A stretch of 50,160 nucleotides of DNA from Yaniella flava (GCF_039529295.1 NZ_BAAAMN010000067.1:1-50160); one strand, 5' to 3'. Positions 31,329-39,759 are shown, numbered from the stretch's first letter. Notes: generated by a model from the sequence alone, not told the origin. Made by a program: numbers and translations.

Positions 31329-32417
31329 TTATTTTCTGGAACTGACTTGGGGTTGGGGCAGGGTGACGGCACGCATGGAAGCGCCGTGGTCAAAGAGATC
31401 TTGGGCCATAAAGGAGACGACCCGATGTTCCGGATAGAGTCGGCTCAACAGTTGGCGGGCCTGGTCGTCGTGTGGGTCCACGAAGCGCGGCACGATAATG
31501 ACGTCATTGAGCACCAGGTAGTCGATGTAGGACCAGTTGACCGGACCGCGCATATCCGAATGCGTTTGCGGGGCCGGCATGTCAATAATTTCTAGCTGGT
31601 TGCCGTTGGCATCGGTGGCTTCAGACAGGATCTCGCGTGCCTGGCTGGTGGCGGCGTGATCCGGATGGGTCTCGTCGGGCTGGGTGTGCAGCAGGACGCG
31701 GCCGGGCGAGTGGAAGGCGACGAGCTGGTCGATGTAGCCACCCCAGCCGGCCGGTGCTGCACCGCGGGTCAGGCCAGAGGGTAACCAGATGATGTGGTCC
31801 AGCCCCACATCGCGGCGGAGCTCGCGTTCGACGGCACGCGTCGACCAGCCGGGGTTGCGCCGCTGATCGGTCAACAGGCGTTCGGAAGCTATTGCCGTAC
31901 CGTTGCCGTCGGTAATCCAGGAACCGCCCTCGGAAACCATCATCGATAGGAGGCGCTCGCTCCACCCAGAGGTCGTCGGGCGCAAATCCATCAGGGTGCC
32001 GGGCAGGGTATCGTCCAACCCGTATTCGACGCCTGGCAGCCGGCCAAAACCGTTAAAGGTAAAGTCGACCATCCCTAAAACACGACGTGGTCGACGGCCT
32101 CCGTTGGACTGTGGACGACGCGACACGACCATCGTCGGACCGGTACGGCGCAGTGCCGCATTATGAAAAGGGATCACCATGGTGTCGAGGCTCGAGGAGG
32201 TGTGTGAGGACACCGTGTGCTGATCATCCGGATCAACTAACAGCGTGACGGGCACATACTGGTTGATGGTCTCGGCCAGCCGCGTCCACGCACGACGTGC
32301 AGAAGATAGTTGCCACATGGCAGAAAAATTCACGGTACCGGCGCGAGGAAAATGCATCCAGACACGTTGGATTGGTTCCGTTTCGGCCGGGGTAATCCAC
32401 CGTGACCCTTGAGTCAT
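31329..32417 (-). CDS. Agmatine deiminase-like protein, probably catalytically inactive
   Basis: The 362-residue protein has the PAD/agmatine deiminase fold: EGGSWITDGNGTAIASERLL and QRRNPGWSTRAVERELRRDVG align well with AguA. However, the RDTGP motif reads RRTGP (R91 replaces the Asp), GHID reads GYID (Y228 replaces the catalytic His), and the GGGIHCIT motif reads GASMRAVT (A350 replaces the catalytic Cys). Only the Glu (E163) and second Asp (D230) remain. Hydrolysis of agmatine is therefore unlikely, and a binding or regulatory role is possible. GGGAGG lies 8-9 bp before the ATG. It precedes a DHA2 exporter in the same direction. Confidence 0.85.
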   Translation of the reverse strand: MTQGSRWITPAETEPIQRVWMHFPRAGTVNFSAMWQLSSARRAWTRLAETINQYVPVTLLVDPDDQHTVSSHTSSSLDTMVIPFHNAALRRTGPTMVVSRRPQSNGGRRPRRVLGMVDFTFNGFGRLPGVEYGLDDTLPGTLMDLRPTTSGWSERLLSMMVSEGGSWITDGNGTAIASERLLTDQRRNPGWSTRAVERELRRDVGLDHIIWLPSGLTRGAAPAGWGGYIDQLVAFHSPGRVLLHTQPDETHPDHAATSQAREILSEATDANGNQLEIIDMPAPQTHSDMRGPVNWSYIDYLVLNDVIIVPRFVDPHDDQARQLLSRLYPEHRVVSFMAQDLFDHGASMRAVTLPQPQVSSRK

Positions 32418-32467
32418 CAGGCATTCCTCCCTTGAAAACCGGTTGAGTGAGCGGAACAGTGCGTTGA

Positions 32468-32511
32468 GTTCCCGGGATAGTGTACCGAACCAACCTGAGA
32501 AGTCCCGGAAC
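32468..32511. repeat. Imperfect inverted repeat between divergent genes
   Basis: GTTCCCGGGA (32468-32477) and TCCCGGAAC (32503-32511) are complementary apart from one extra C. They lie in the 240-bp gap between the agmatine-deiminase-like gene and the DMT transporter, about 50-95 bp before the former's start. It could be an operator. Confidence 0.3.
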
Positions 32512-32657
32512 GCCCAGCGATCTACTATCTTGTCATCCTACTAGTTCTGGCGTCGAAAGTCGTAGGAGTTTTCCGCCCGCGCCAGCAGGCGTCACGGACA
32601 AAACCTCGATTAGACTAGCTGCGTTGTGTCCCAATTCATGCACGTCCACGAGGATTC

Positions 32658-33590
32658 TTGTTGCTCTACGCATTGCTAGGCGTCGCTATCGGGGTGTTGT
32701 TACCGAATCAATCTGCGGTCAACAACCGGTTGCGCGCTTCGGTCTCCACCCCCTGGGTCATGGCCGTCATCTCGTTTTTGGTCGGTACCATCTGCTTGGC
32801 GGTCCTCACCTGGGCCACGGTCGGCACCGTCAGCTTCGACGCCACGCTGTTCGTCACGCAACCCTGGTGGTTGTGGATCGGTGGGCTCGTTGGTGTCGTC
32901 GGGATGACCACCACCGTCTTATTACTACCTATTTTGGGCGCACTGTATTCGACGGCGCTGAACCTGACCGCTCAGGTCATCACGACGATGGTCATTGATC
33001 ATTTCGGGCTGTTTGGCGTTGACGTCTACCGTGCCACGAGCTGGCGACTGACCGGGGCGCTCGTCGTCGTGGGCGCGGCACTGCTGGCTGTCCTTGCCGG
33101 TCGAGCCCGTCCGCAGCGTCAGGTCGCCCCGTCGCCTGGCTGGTACGTCATCGGCATCGCGGTGGGTGTGTGCTTTGGTATTCAGGTCGCCGTCAATGGT
33201 CAACTCACCGGCGTACTGGGGTCAGCCATCCACGCCGGATTTATCTCGTTTGTTGTGGGCACCGTGGCGTTACTGGTGTTGGTGGTCATCACGCGCTCGT
33301 CTCTGCGCATCACCGTACCCGCGGCAGAAACGCACAACCCCTGGTGGATGTGGTTGGGCGGGCTGCTCGGTGCGCTCTACGTCACCGGCGTCGCGTTTCT
33401 GTCTCCTCTGATCGGGGCGGCAGCCACCGTCATTGTCATCCAGGTCGGCATTATTGCCGGCTCGTTGGTCGTCGATCACTTCGGCGTCTTATCGGCACCA
33501 AGAAAACCAGTCCAACCACTGCAAGTGATCGGACTGGTGATCATGGTTGCCGGTGTGCTCATTATGTACGCACCCGAACTGTTTGGTTAG
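32658..33590 (+). CDS. DMT-family transporter, fused YdcZ (DUF606) repeats
   Basis: A 310-residue membrane protein made of two similar ~150-residue halves, each with about 5 hydrophobic segments. Internal duplication is visible: GVLLPNQSAVNNRLRASV in the first half parallels CFGIQVAVNGQLTGVLGSAI in the second. ATTVLLLPILGALYST parallels a VAFLSPLIGAAAT segment. This is the two-domain YdcZ type, whose substrate is unknown. Two adjacent TTG codons (32658, 32661) can start it, and the AGGA at 32651-32654 favours the second by spacing. The stop codon overlaps the aspA stop on the other strand. Confidence 0.82.
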   Translation: MLLYALLGVAIGVLLPNQSAVNNRLRASVSTPWVMAVISFLVGTICLAVLTWATVGTVSFDATLFVTQPWWLWIGGLVGVVGMTTTVLLLPILGALYSTALNLTAQVITTMVIDHFGLFGVDVYRATSWRLTGALVVVGAALLAVLAGRARPQRQVAPSPGWYVIGIAVGVCFGIQVAVNGQLTGVLGSAIHAGFISFVVGTVALLVLVVITRSSLRITVPAAETHNPWWMWLGGLLGALYVTGVAFLSPLIGAAATVIVIQVGIIAGSLVVDHFGVLSAPRKPVQPLQVIGLVIMVAGVLIMYAPELFG

Positions 33591-34987
33591 TTTGTCAGGG
33601 CCTCGCTGATGAGCTGCTCCACCTGTTGTGGAGACAACAGACCCTTTGCAAGGACCAGGTCAGTCACCTTTGCACCGGTTGCATTGGCTTCAAGCGCCAA
33701 AGCGGTTGCTTCCTTGTAGCCGACCACCGGTGAGAAGACGGTGGCGAGACCAGCTGAACCCTCCACAATGTCTCGCATGAGTGACTCATTTGCGGTGATG
33801 CCGTCGATACATTTTTCTGCAAACATGGTTGCCGCGTTGCTCAGCGTCGAGATCGAATCGAAAAGGCCCCGAGCCATGATCGGCTCAAATGGGTTCAATT
33901 GCAGTTGCCCCGCCTCGGACGCCATGGTGATTGCCGCATCGTGACCGGCCACTTGGAAAGCTACCTGGCTGACAGCTTCTGGGATGACCGGGTTGACCTT
34001 GCCCGGCATAATCGACGAGCCGGCCTGACGAGCAGGCAAATTGAGTTCACCGAAACCACCCGACGGGCCAGACGACAGCAAACGCAGGTCATTGGCAATC
34101 TTCGACATCGATGTCCCCACACGTTTGAGCGCACTCGACAGGTCCACGAAGATTTGTGTATCAGCGGTAGAAGCGATCAAATCTGGAGCTGAGGCAATCC
34201 CGGTGAGACCGGTGATGTCACGCAGATGGTGGATGGCGCGCTCGCGGTAGCCGGGATTGGCATTGAGGCCGGTACCAATGGCGGTACCACCCAGATTGAG
34301 TTCCAGCAGATCAAAACGAACACGTTTCAGACCGGTTTCGGCACGTTCGATCATGACGGCCCACGCCGCAAACTCTTGGCCCAGTGTCATCGGGACGGCG
34401 ATCTGTAACTGGGTGCGCCCCATTTTGACCGTCGAGTCGAAGACTTCAGCCTTGGTGCGCAATGATTTTTTCAGCACCGCTAGGTTTTCCAACAGGAGAC
34501 CGGTCATGTGATGTAGCGCCAGCTTCAACGCGGTGGGGTATACATCGTTGGTCGACTGGCCCATGTTCACGTGGTTCAGCGGATGCAGGACGTCGTAGTC
34601 GCCTTTGGCATGCCCGAGATGCTCTAGGGCGCGGTTGGCGATCACCTCGTTGGCGTTCATGTTTGTCGAAGTGCCTGCGCCACCTTGAATCATGTCCAAA
34701 ATGAACTGCTCGTGGAACTGTCCTGCTGCGATCTCTTGCGATGCTGCAATAATCGCATCGGCAATCGTCGTTTCGAGGCCACCAACATCGCGGTTCGCTG
34801 CCGCGGCCGCCTGTTTGATGATTGCCAGCGTGGAGATGAGCTCGGGAAATTGTTCCAGGCGCGTGGACGACAGCTGGAAGTTTTCTGCTGCACGAACAGT
34901 GTTGACACCGTAGTAGACGTCGGCCGGGAGTTCCACGGGGCCGATGAGATCGGTTTCGGTGCGTAGATGGGTTTGAACTTCAGTCAT
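33587..34987 (-). CDS. aspA: Aspartate ammonia-lyase
   Basis: Reversibly deaminates aspartate to fumarate and ammonia. The 466-residue protein has the fumarase/aspartase superfamily signature GSSIMPGKVNPVIPE, which contains the catalytic loop serine. It also has GGAGTSTNMNANEVIANRA, NHVNMGQSTNDVYPTA and the GRTQLQIAVPMTLGQEF block, which favour aspartase over fumarase. Length is normal. The ATG has only a weak GGATAAG upstream. A possible attenuator hairpin lies about 75 bp before the start. Its 3' end overlaps the DMT transporter tail to tail, so no terminator fits between them. Confidence 0.95.
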   Translation of the reverse strand: MTEVQTHLRTETDLIGPVELPADVYYGVNTVRAAENFQLSSTRLEQFPELISTLAIIKQAAAAANRDVGGLETTIADAIIAASQEIAAGQFHEQFILDMIQGGAGTSTNMNANEVIANRALEHLGHAKGDYDVLHPLNHVNMGQSTNDVYPTALKLALHHMTGLLLENLAVLKKSLRTKAEVFDSTVKMGRTQLQIAVPMTLGQEFAAWAVMIERAETGLKRVRFDLLELNLGGTAIGTGLNANPGYRERAIHHLRDITGLTGIASAPDLIASTADTQIFVDLSSALKRVGTSMSKIANDLRLLSSGPSGGFGELNLPARQAGSSIMPGKVNPVIPEAVSQVAFQVAGHDAAITMASEAGQLQLNPFEPIMARGLFDSISTLSNAATMFAEKCIDGITANESLMRDIVEGSAGLATVFSPVVGYKEATALALEANATGAKVTDLVLAKGLLSPQQVEQLISEALTN

Positions 34988-35060
34988 GACTCACTTATCC
35001 ATATCCGCGCTGGCGCATACTGCCGTAGGACTGCACCAACGCGGTTGACACATACAAAGA

Positions 35061-35079
35061 CCCGGGTGCAAAACCCGGG
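35061..35079 (-). terminator. Hairpin in the aspA upstream region (possible attenuator)
   Basis: CCCGGGT and ACCCGGG (7 bp) flank a 5-nt loop. Read on the minus strand it is followed by TCTTTGT. It could be an attenuator or leader terminator for aspA, whose start is about 75 bp downstream. No coding gene on the minus strand precedes it. Confidence 0.4.
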
Positions 35080-35352
35080 CAAGAAAACTCAGAAGCGCTC
35101 CATGATGTAGAGCAGAGTTGTCACACACACCATTGTGGGCAACGTTCATGTCCAGCTTGTGGCCGGACATGTTGGGCTCATCATACAACTCATGACATCG
35201 AAGGGCCGGGATGTCTCATCGCTTACACGGTTATCCACAATTGAGCGCGACACGAAAGAGGCGTTGGAAAGTCACAATTAGGCTACAACCCATGATCACG
35301 TATGCCCGCCCGAGAGCTCACGATTCGGTATCCAACCACGTGAGAGCAACGA

Positions 35353-35382
35353 TTGGATATAACGAAACGATAACGGTACTAT
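35353..35382 (+). promoter_or_regulatory. Promoter of the M23 peptidase gene
   Basis: TTGGAT (35353-35358), an 18-bp spacer and TACTAT (35377-35382) form a plausible housekeeping promoter. Transcription would begin near 35389, past the first in-frame ATG (35383). That argues for the ATG at 35428 as the real start. Confidence 0.5.
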
Positions 35383-35427
35383 ATGAAAAGCAATCATCGA
35401 TTTCCCTTTCTTGGTGACCACACACTT

Positions 35428-36291
35428 ATGACTGTTTCCGAATACCCTTCACGCCGTTCGCTGCGCGAATCAGGCAGCACAAAGAACGAGCGCACGAAAG
35501 CCTCCGTCGTCACGGCAGGCATAGCAGTTGCGGTGTCGTCTGCTGCAGTGACTTTCGGCGGCAACGCCGTAGCTGAAGGCGACCTCTTTGCATTTGGCGA
35601 GACCGCCCATGCAGATGCTGCAGGCGCATCCGTTGAGGAAGCACCACGACAGACCACCGTCATTCCCGCTGCCATCTCCGGCGGCGACGAGCGTGTTGTT
35701 GCGAAAATGACCGACGAAATGGCCGCTTCACAAGTTGGTCTGGGTCGCCTCCATCAAGAAGGTGAAGGGGACGTTGCAGCCGGTCAACTGGCCGTGGCCG
35801 AAGCACAGAACCCAGACAACGGTTCCCAGAAGAACCTGCCGGGCAACCTGCAGCTCAGTTTCCCCGCGGAATCCACTCGCACCTCGTCGACCTTCGGCAT
35901 GCGCAGCAACCCCACGGGTGCCGGTACGCAGTTTCACGTTGGCACCGACTTCCCAGTCCCAAGTGGTACCCCGGTCAAAGCCACAGAAGCAGGAACCGTG
36001 AGCTTCGCAGGTGTGCACAGCACCGGTGGTAACCGTGTAGAAATCGACCACGGCAACGGCGTCATTACCGCGTATAGCCACAACTCTCAGCTCAGTGTCG
36101 GGGTTGGCGAGACTGTATCGCAGGGCGACACCATCGCGCTGGCCGGATCGACTGGTAACTCCACCGGGCCACACATTCATTTCGAAGTCAAAGTGAATGA
36201 CAAATGGGTGGACCCCGAGTATTACTTGCCATCACAGTCCGCTGACGACGCATCTGAGAAACGGCTATACACCGTCTCGAGCGCCGACTAG
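35428..36291 (+). CDS. M23-family (LytM) peptidase, secreted or membrane-anchored
   Basis: A 287-residue protein with a basic N-terminus, one hydrophobic segment (TAGIAVAVSSAAVTFGG) ending near an Ala-rich cleavage site, a ~90-residue linker and a C-terminal LytM domain. Metal ligands are all present: H171 and D175 in HVGTDF, H249 and H251 in GPHIHFEV. The enzyme should therefore be able to cut peptidoglycan cross-bridges. The start at 35428 is chosen because the likely promoter overlaps the upstream ATG at 35383. The gene has no operon partner and is followed by a strong terminator. Confidence 0.88.
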   Translation: MTVSEYPSRRSLRESGSTKNERTKASVVTAGIAVAVSSAAVTFGGNAVAEGDLFAFGETAHADAAGASVEEAPRQTTVIPAAISGGDERVVAKMTDEMAASQVGLGRLHQEGEGDVAAGQLAVAEAQNPDNGSQKNLPGNLQLSFPAESTRTSSTFGMRSNPTGAGTQFHVGTDFPVPSGTPVKATEAGTVSFAGVHSTGGNRVEIDHGNGVITAYSHNSQLSVGVGETVSQGDTIALAGSTGNSTGPHIHFEVKVNDKWVDPEYYLPSQSADDASEKRLYTVSSAD

Positions 36292-36307
36292 TTCACAAAA
36301 CTCTTCG

Positions 36308-36338
36308 ATATTGTCTGGTTCGTTGAACCTGACAATAT
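36308..36338. terminator. Bidirectional terminator between M23 and marR genes
   Basis: ATATTGTC-T-GGTT, a 5-nt loop, and AACC-T-GACAATAT form a 12-pair stem with a single T-T mismatch. It lies between two convergent genes, 17 bp after the M23 stop and 5 bp before the marR stop, with AT-rich flanks on both sides. Confidence 0.75.
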
Positions 36339-36342
36339 TTCG

Positions 36343-36837
36343 TTAAGACAGCGGGAGAATCCGTTCGAGAAAAGACTTCAGGGCGTTGTGGTCCCGACGA
36401 GATAACGATGCGGTCAGCGATTCTTCGATGCTCCGCACGCTCTTCACGGCATCGGAATAGATAGCACGACCGGCTTCAGTGATGCCTAGCGCCTTGGCGC
36501 GTCGATCCGTGGGGAGGGTCTGACGGACCAGCAACCCTCTGGCTTCCAAGCTTTTCGACAATGTGACGACCTGCGATGGATCAAGATGCAGAATCTGAGC
36601 CAACTCGTGCTGTGTCGGCGTGTGGCCATCGGCAATGAACGCAAGTGTCGAATATTGTCGAAGGTCCAGCTCACATTCGGTCAGCGCTGCAGACAGCTCA
36701 GTGCGAAACACGTGTTCCATTTGTGACAGGTAGAAGAACAGTGGTGACCCTAGCGGCGAATCTTGAGCGGCACGAAGCGGCGATGCGCCGCGGTGTCCGA
36801 CCTCAGTGCCAGATCGCCGAGCGGAAGGAAAAGCCAT
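36343..36837 (-). CDS. MarR-family transcriptional regulator
   Basis: The 164-residue winged-helix protein has the MarR pattern: a helical start, a recognition region TPTQHELAQILHLDPSQVVTLSKSLEARGLL, and the wing segment DRRAKALGITEAG. It diverges from an MFS transporter across a 117-bp gap and probably represses that transporter and itself, responding to a small ligand. GAGGTG lies 5 bp before the ATG. The first ~28 residues before LGSPLFFYL are not conserved in the family. No clear palindromic operator was found in the gap. Confidence 0.88.
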   Translation of the reverse strand: MAFPSARRSGTEVGHRGASPLRAAQDSPLGSPLFFYLSQMEHVFRTELSAALTECELDLRQYSTLAFIADGHTPTQHELAQILHLDPSQVVTLSKSLEARGLLVRQTLPTDRRAKALGITEAGRAIYSDAVKSVRSIEESLTASLSRRDHNALKSFLERILPLS

Positions 36838-36954
36838 AGTGTCACCTCAAGGGTATGTGCGGTTGCGATACGTCGTTGTCTATAACCCTACTGTTCGACC
36901 CTCGCCGGCTGTTGCACTTCGTGGTGGAATCGAAGATAGGGGTACGCTCTCGAT

Positions 36955-38229
36955 ATGATGAAAATGGTCAAGAGTGCCTTACCGGGCTGGTTATGGCTCA
37001 TGGTTGCTGCGGGGGTACTCACCCAGACAACTGCCAATCTGGTTCGACCGGTCACCAGTTATAAGTTGATTTCGCTTGGCTGGGGTGAGACAGAAATTGG
37101 TATCGCAACCGCGGCCTATGCGCTGTTGCCGCTGTTCCTGGCACTACCATTTGGCCGGTTACAATCTCGATTGAAATCACCACGAAATTTCGTGATCCTC
37201 GGTATCCTCATTCTGGCGATCGGTGCCGCATATTTGGCGCTGACCGACCATATCGTCCAACTGATGATCGCATCTGCTGTGCTCGGGGTTGGGCACCTGA
37301 TGTTTACTATTGGCGGTCAAAGTATGATCGCCAGACGATCGAGTGCCACACAAATGGATGCAAATTTTGGTTGGTTCACCGCCTCATTTTCGGTGGGACA
37401 GATGCTGGGGCCGTTACTATCCGGCATCATTTTGGGCGATACATCGCTGACCCAAACCCAGGCCGGTGGGGACGACTTCATATTCAGTGTGAACCTCGCC
37501 TTATGGATTGGTGCGATCACCTCAATCATCGCGGTGCCGGTGCTCTACACCATGCGAGCCTCGCAACAATCACCCGTCACGCAGACCCAAGACATCGTGG
37601 TGGTTGAACCAGGCACCAAGCCGTCAGCATTCAATATTTTGAAAATGCCAGGAGTTGCTTCGCATATGCTGGCTGCACTGGCGTTGCTTGCCATCCTGGA
37701 TATTTTAGTGGCCTTTATGCCACTCGTGGGTGAATCCATGGGCGTCTCTCCGATGGTTATCGGTGCTCTGCTGGCAGCCCGTGGGGCCACCTCGGTCATC
37801 TCACGAATCTTTATCCAACCGTTGTCAGCACGTTTTTCGCGTAATGTTTTGGTGCTGGTGGCCCTGCTCGTTTCTGGCGCCACGATAGCGGTGGTCCCGC
37901 TCGTGCTCGGGCTAGGAACGCCCGGCGTGGTCGCAGCATTTATTTTCATGTCGGTGGGTGGTTTCACGCTTGGTGTGGGTCAACCGATGACCATGACGAT
38001 GATTTCTCAGGCTGTACCGCGGTCATGGCGGGGGCCAGCATTGGCTCTGCGGCTCATGGGTAATCGGGTTGGCCAAGTGGTGTTGCCGATTGCGGCCAGC
38101 GTGGTTGCCGGGCCGGTCGGGCCAGCCGGCGGTGTGTGGTTCGCCTGTGCTGTGTTGGGTGTCTCGGGAGCAGAACGGTTGATCAGCAGACGGACCGGCC
38201 GCAACCCACTGAGGACTTCGGGGAATTAG
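36955..38229 (+). CDS. MFS transporter
   Basis: A 424-residue protein with about 12 hydrophobic segments and MFS-type features: a first loop LPFGRLQSRLKSPRN, and matching halves split by a ~30-residue hydrophilic loop near residue 205-235. The substrate cannot be assigned. It diverges from a MarR-type gene, a common layout for drug or aromatic-compound transporters. Three ATG codons occur in the first four positions and no strong ribosome binding site is seen, so the exact start is uncertain. The 3' end overlaps the surface protein gene by 4 bp tail to tail. Confidence 0.82.
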   Translation: MMKMVKSALPGWLWLMVAAGVLTQTTANLVRPVTSYKLISLGWGETEIGIATAAYALLPLFLALPFGRLQSRLKSPRNFVILGILILAIGAAYLALTDHIVQLMIASAVLGVGHLMFTIGGQSMIARRSSATQMDANFGWFTASFSVGQMLGPLLSGIILGDTSLTQTQAGGDDFIFSVNLALWIGAITSIIAVPVLYTMRASQQSPVTQTQDIVVVEPGTKPSAFNILKMPGVASHMLAALALLAILDILVAFMPLVGESMGVSPMVIGALLAARGATSVISRIFIQPLSARFSRNVLVLVALLVSGATIAVVPLVLGLGTPGVVAAFIFMSVGGFTLGVGQPMTMTMISQAVPRSWRGPALALRLMGNRVGQVVLPIAASVVAGPVGPAGGVWFACAVLGVSGAERLISRRTGRNPLRTSGN

Positions 38230-39389
38230 TGTTCGGGTTTGCGACGGGCGACAATCCACCAGATGCCCGCGCTGAGACACACGAGACCGGCTATACCGGT
38301 GAGTAGCCACCAGGAACCGGTGCCTGACAGGCGTTCATCGACGTCGGCGTCGAGTGCTGCGTCCTGCGGTGACCCGGTTGCATTGCGGTCAGGCGAGGCC
38401 CGTTCGGCTTTGATGGCGTTTAGTTCATCTTCCGAAACCGGTGGCAGCGTTTCCAGGGCAGGTGTTTCATCGGCATCCCGGGGTCCAGGCATGATGAGCC
38501 GCGACCCATTATTGGAGTCGGTGCCCCACAGCTGTGAGAGCAGGCGGCGCGGGTTCGAGGTGAACGGGCGAATATCGCGCTCTACGGGCCCAGATGATGC
38601 ATCCGTAGGCGGTGTCGGTGGGGGACTAGGGGCCGCGTCGTTGCCGTCCGGGGTCGAGGTGGGCGCCGGCTGCGTGTTCGGTGGAGCCACTGGCTGCGAC
38701 GGTGCCGGCTCAGGCCATGTCTCATCCGGTGTGGTCGGGCTTGGGGCAGGGACCTCTGGGTCCTCTGTCTCAGTCGGCGAGGGCTCGGGTTCTTCGGTTG
38801 TCGTCGGGTCTGTCGGCGAGGGCTCCGGGGTATCCGTTGCGCCGCCTGTAGGTTCGTCGGAGGGTTCTTCGTCTTCTTCGTTTTCTTCGTCTTCGTCGGG
38901 GGACTCTTCATCGACTTCATCTTCGTCGTCGGCATTGACGGTGATTTCGCATTGGAGCGCTGGTGTCTCCTCATCACCCTGCTGCAGCTTTAACACCAGC
39001 GGCTCACCGAGTTGGTAGGCGATTTGAATCTCGGAGCTGGAGTTCACTGTCTCTGCCGTATTTCCGACGTGGACGACATCGCCGGGGCTGGCATCTGAAA
39101 CCTCAATGGTGACGAGACCGTCGACTGTCTCGATCAGGCTACACTCCATCTCCCGTGTGGGCTCTGGCGTGTCAGATGCCCCGGGGGTCGGCTCGGGTGG
39201 CGGGTCAGGGGATTCTTCAGTGCTCGCCTCGGTTGGCGCTTCGAGCGTTGGCTCGTCGACACCACTTTCTGGTGATTCAGCAGTCTCAGAGGGTTCAGGC
39301 TCGACGACATCCGCATGTGCAGCACCCAGTGAACCGCAGGCCATGAGACCTGCGGTTGTCAGTGCGCCGATACGAGTTGCCAGTTTCAT
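38226..39389 (-). CDS. Acidic Pro/Glu-rich surface protein, probable sortase substrate
   Basis: A 387-residue protein with a signal peptide (about residues 1-26, ending GAAHA), a Glu/Pro/Ser/Thr-rich region, a small ~80-residue domain around ECSLIETVDGLVTIEVSDA, a long acidic stretch, and repeated EPSPT-type motifs. The C-terminus reads LSGTG (354-358), then a ~23-residue hydrophobic helix, then ARRKPEH. That is the layout of a cell-wall sorting signal, with LSGTG in place of LPXTG. It may be attached by a class E-like sortase. The ATG overlaps the csp stop (ATGA) and has no good ribosome binding site. Confidence 0.8.
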   Translation of the reverse strand: MKLATRIGALTTAGLMACGSLGAAHADVVEPEPSETAESPESGVDEPTLEAPTEASTEESPDPPPEPTPGASDTPEPTREMECSLIETVDGLVTIEVSDASPGDVVHVGNTAETVNSSSEIQIAYQLGEPLVLKLQQGDEETPALQCEITVNADDEDEVDEESPDEDEENEEDEEPSDEPTGGATDTPEPSPTDPTTTEEPEPSPTETEDPEVPAPSPTTPDETWPEPAPSQPVAPPNTQPAPTSTPDGNDAAPSPPPTPPTDASSGPVERDIRPFTSNPRRLLSQLWGTDSNNGSRLIMPGPRDADETPALETLPPVSEDELNAIKAERASPDRNATGSPQDAALDADVDERLSGTGSWWLLTGIAGLVCLSAGIWWIVARRKPEH

Positions 39390-39601
39390 GCCCGAGTTAT
39401 AACTTTCTTCGCGACGAGGCCACGGTCGCCCTCGGAGGCGAGATATTCGACCTGTTGTCCCTCTTCGAGCTTGCGGAAACCGGTCTGGACAATACCGGTA
39501 TGGTGGACGAATACGTCCTGTGACGCGTCGTCGGGGGTGATAAAGCCGTAGCCTTTCTCGGCGTTGAACCACTTGATGGTTCCGGTCTGTCGAGCTGACA
39601 T
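39386..39601 (-). CDS. csp: Cold-shock protein (CspA family)
   Basis: A 71-residue single OB-fold RNA chaperone. RNP1 (KGYGFITP) and RNP2 (VFVHHTGI) are intact, and the MSARQTGTIKWFNAEKGYGF start is typical. I used the internal ATG at 39601 because the protein then begins at the domain edge. A longer reading adds 13 unrelated residues. A GGGA lies 9 bp upstream. Its stop overlaps the start of the surface protein gene, so the two are co-transcribed, an unusual pairing. The upstream leader of about 115 bp could be a cold-responsive 5' UTR. Confidence 0.93.
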   Translation of the reverse strand: MSARQTGTIKWFNAEKGYGFITPDDASQDVFVHHTGIVQTGFRKLEEGQQVEYLASEGDRGLVAKKVITRA

Positions 39602-39716
39602 CAAAAATGTCCCATTTCTTGTCGCGTCTGCCAAATGCAAAAAGGTGCGTGCACCACCGATAAAAGTTTACGCCACTGGTTAATTTTTCGCTTGCTGAGC
39701 GGCTGTGTACAAAGAA

Positions 39717-39759
39717 AATCCCGCTGCCAAATGAAAGGGGATCATCTAGCAGCGGGATT
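39717..39759 (-). terminator. Terminator of the flavin reductase-S4 operon
   Basis: AATCCCGCTGC (39717-39727) and GCAGCGGGATT (39749-39759) are perfect 11-bp complements with a 21-nt loop. Read on the minus strand, the stem is followed by TTCTTTGT. It lies about 95 bp after the S4 gene stop and separates that operon from csp. Confidence 0.8.

Larger units (their letters stand above)
34988..35427. other. Intergenic region upstream of aspA and the M23 peptidase
   Basis: This 440-bp gap between divergent genes contains a GC-rich hairpin near aspA, a 7-bp inverted repeat CATGTCC/GGACATG (35147-35153 and 35165-35171), a perfect DnaA-box consensus TTATCCACA at 35231-35239, and the M23 promoter. 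No supported gene lies inside. A 65-codon minus-strand frame near aspA has no family features. Confidence 0.6.

Noticed and set aside
34991..35188. A 65-codon minus-strand frame upstream of aspA
   Set aside because: It is Cys/His-rich without a known motif, has no ribosome binding site, and covers the hairpins of the leader region.
35383..35427. The first ATG of the M23 peptidase frame as the start
   Set aside because: It directly follows the likely -10 box, so it would lie upstream of the transcript start. The next ATG fits the promoter better.
34988..35427. A c-di-AMP (ydaO-type) riboswitch before the M23 gene
   Set aside because: Such switches often precede actinobacterial wall hydrolases, but I could not find the conserved ydaO blocks.
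39390..39572. A 61-codon N-terminal extension of the surface protein frame
   Set aside because: It overlaps csp in another frame, has no family features, and would hide the signal peptide. The ATG at 39389 gives a normal secretion signal.
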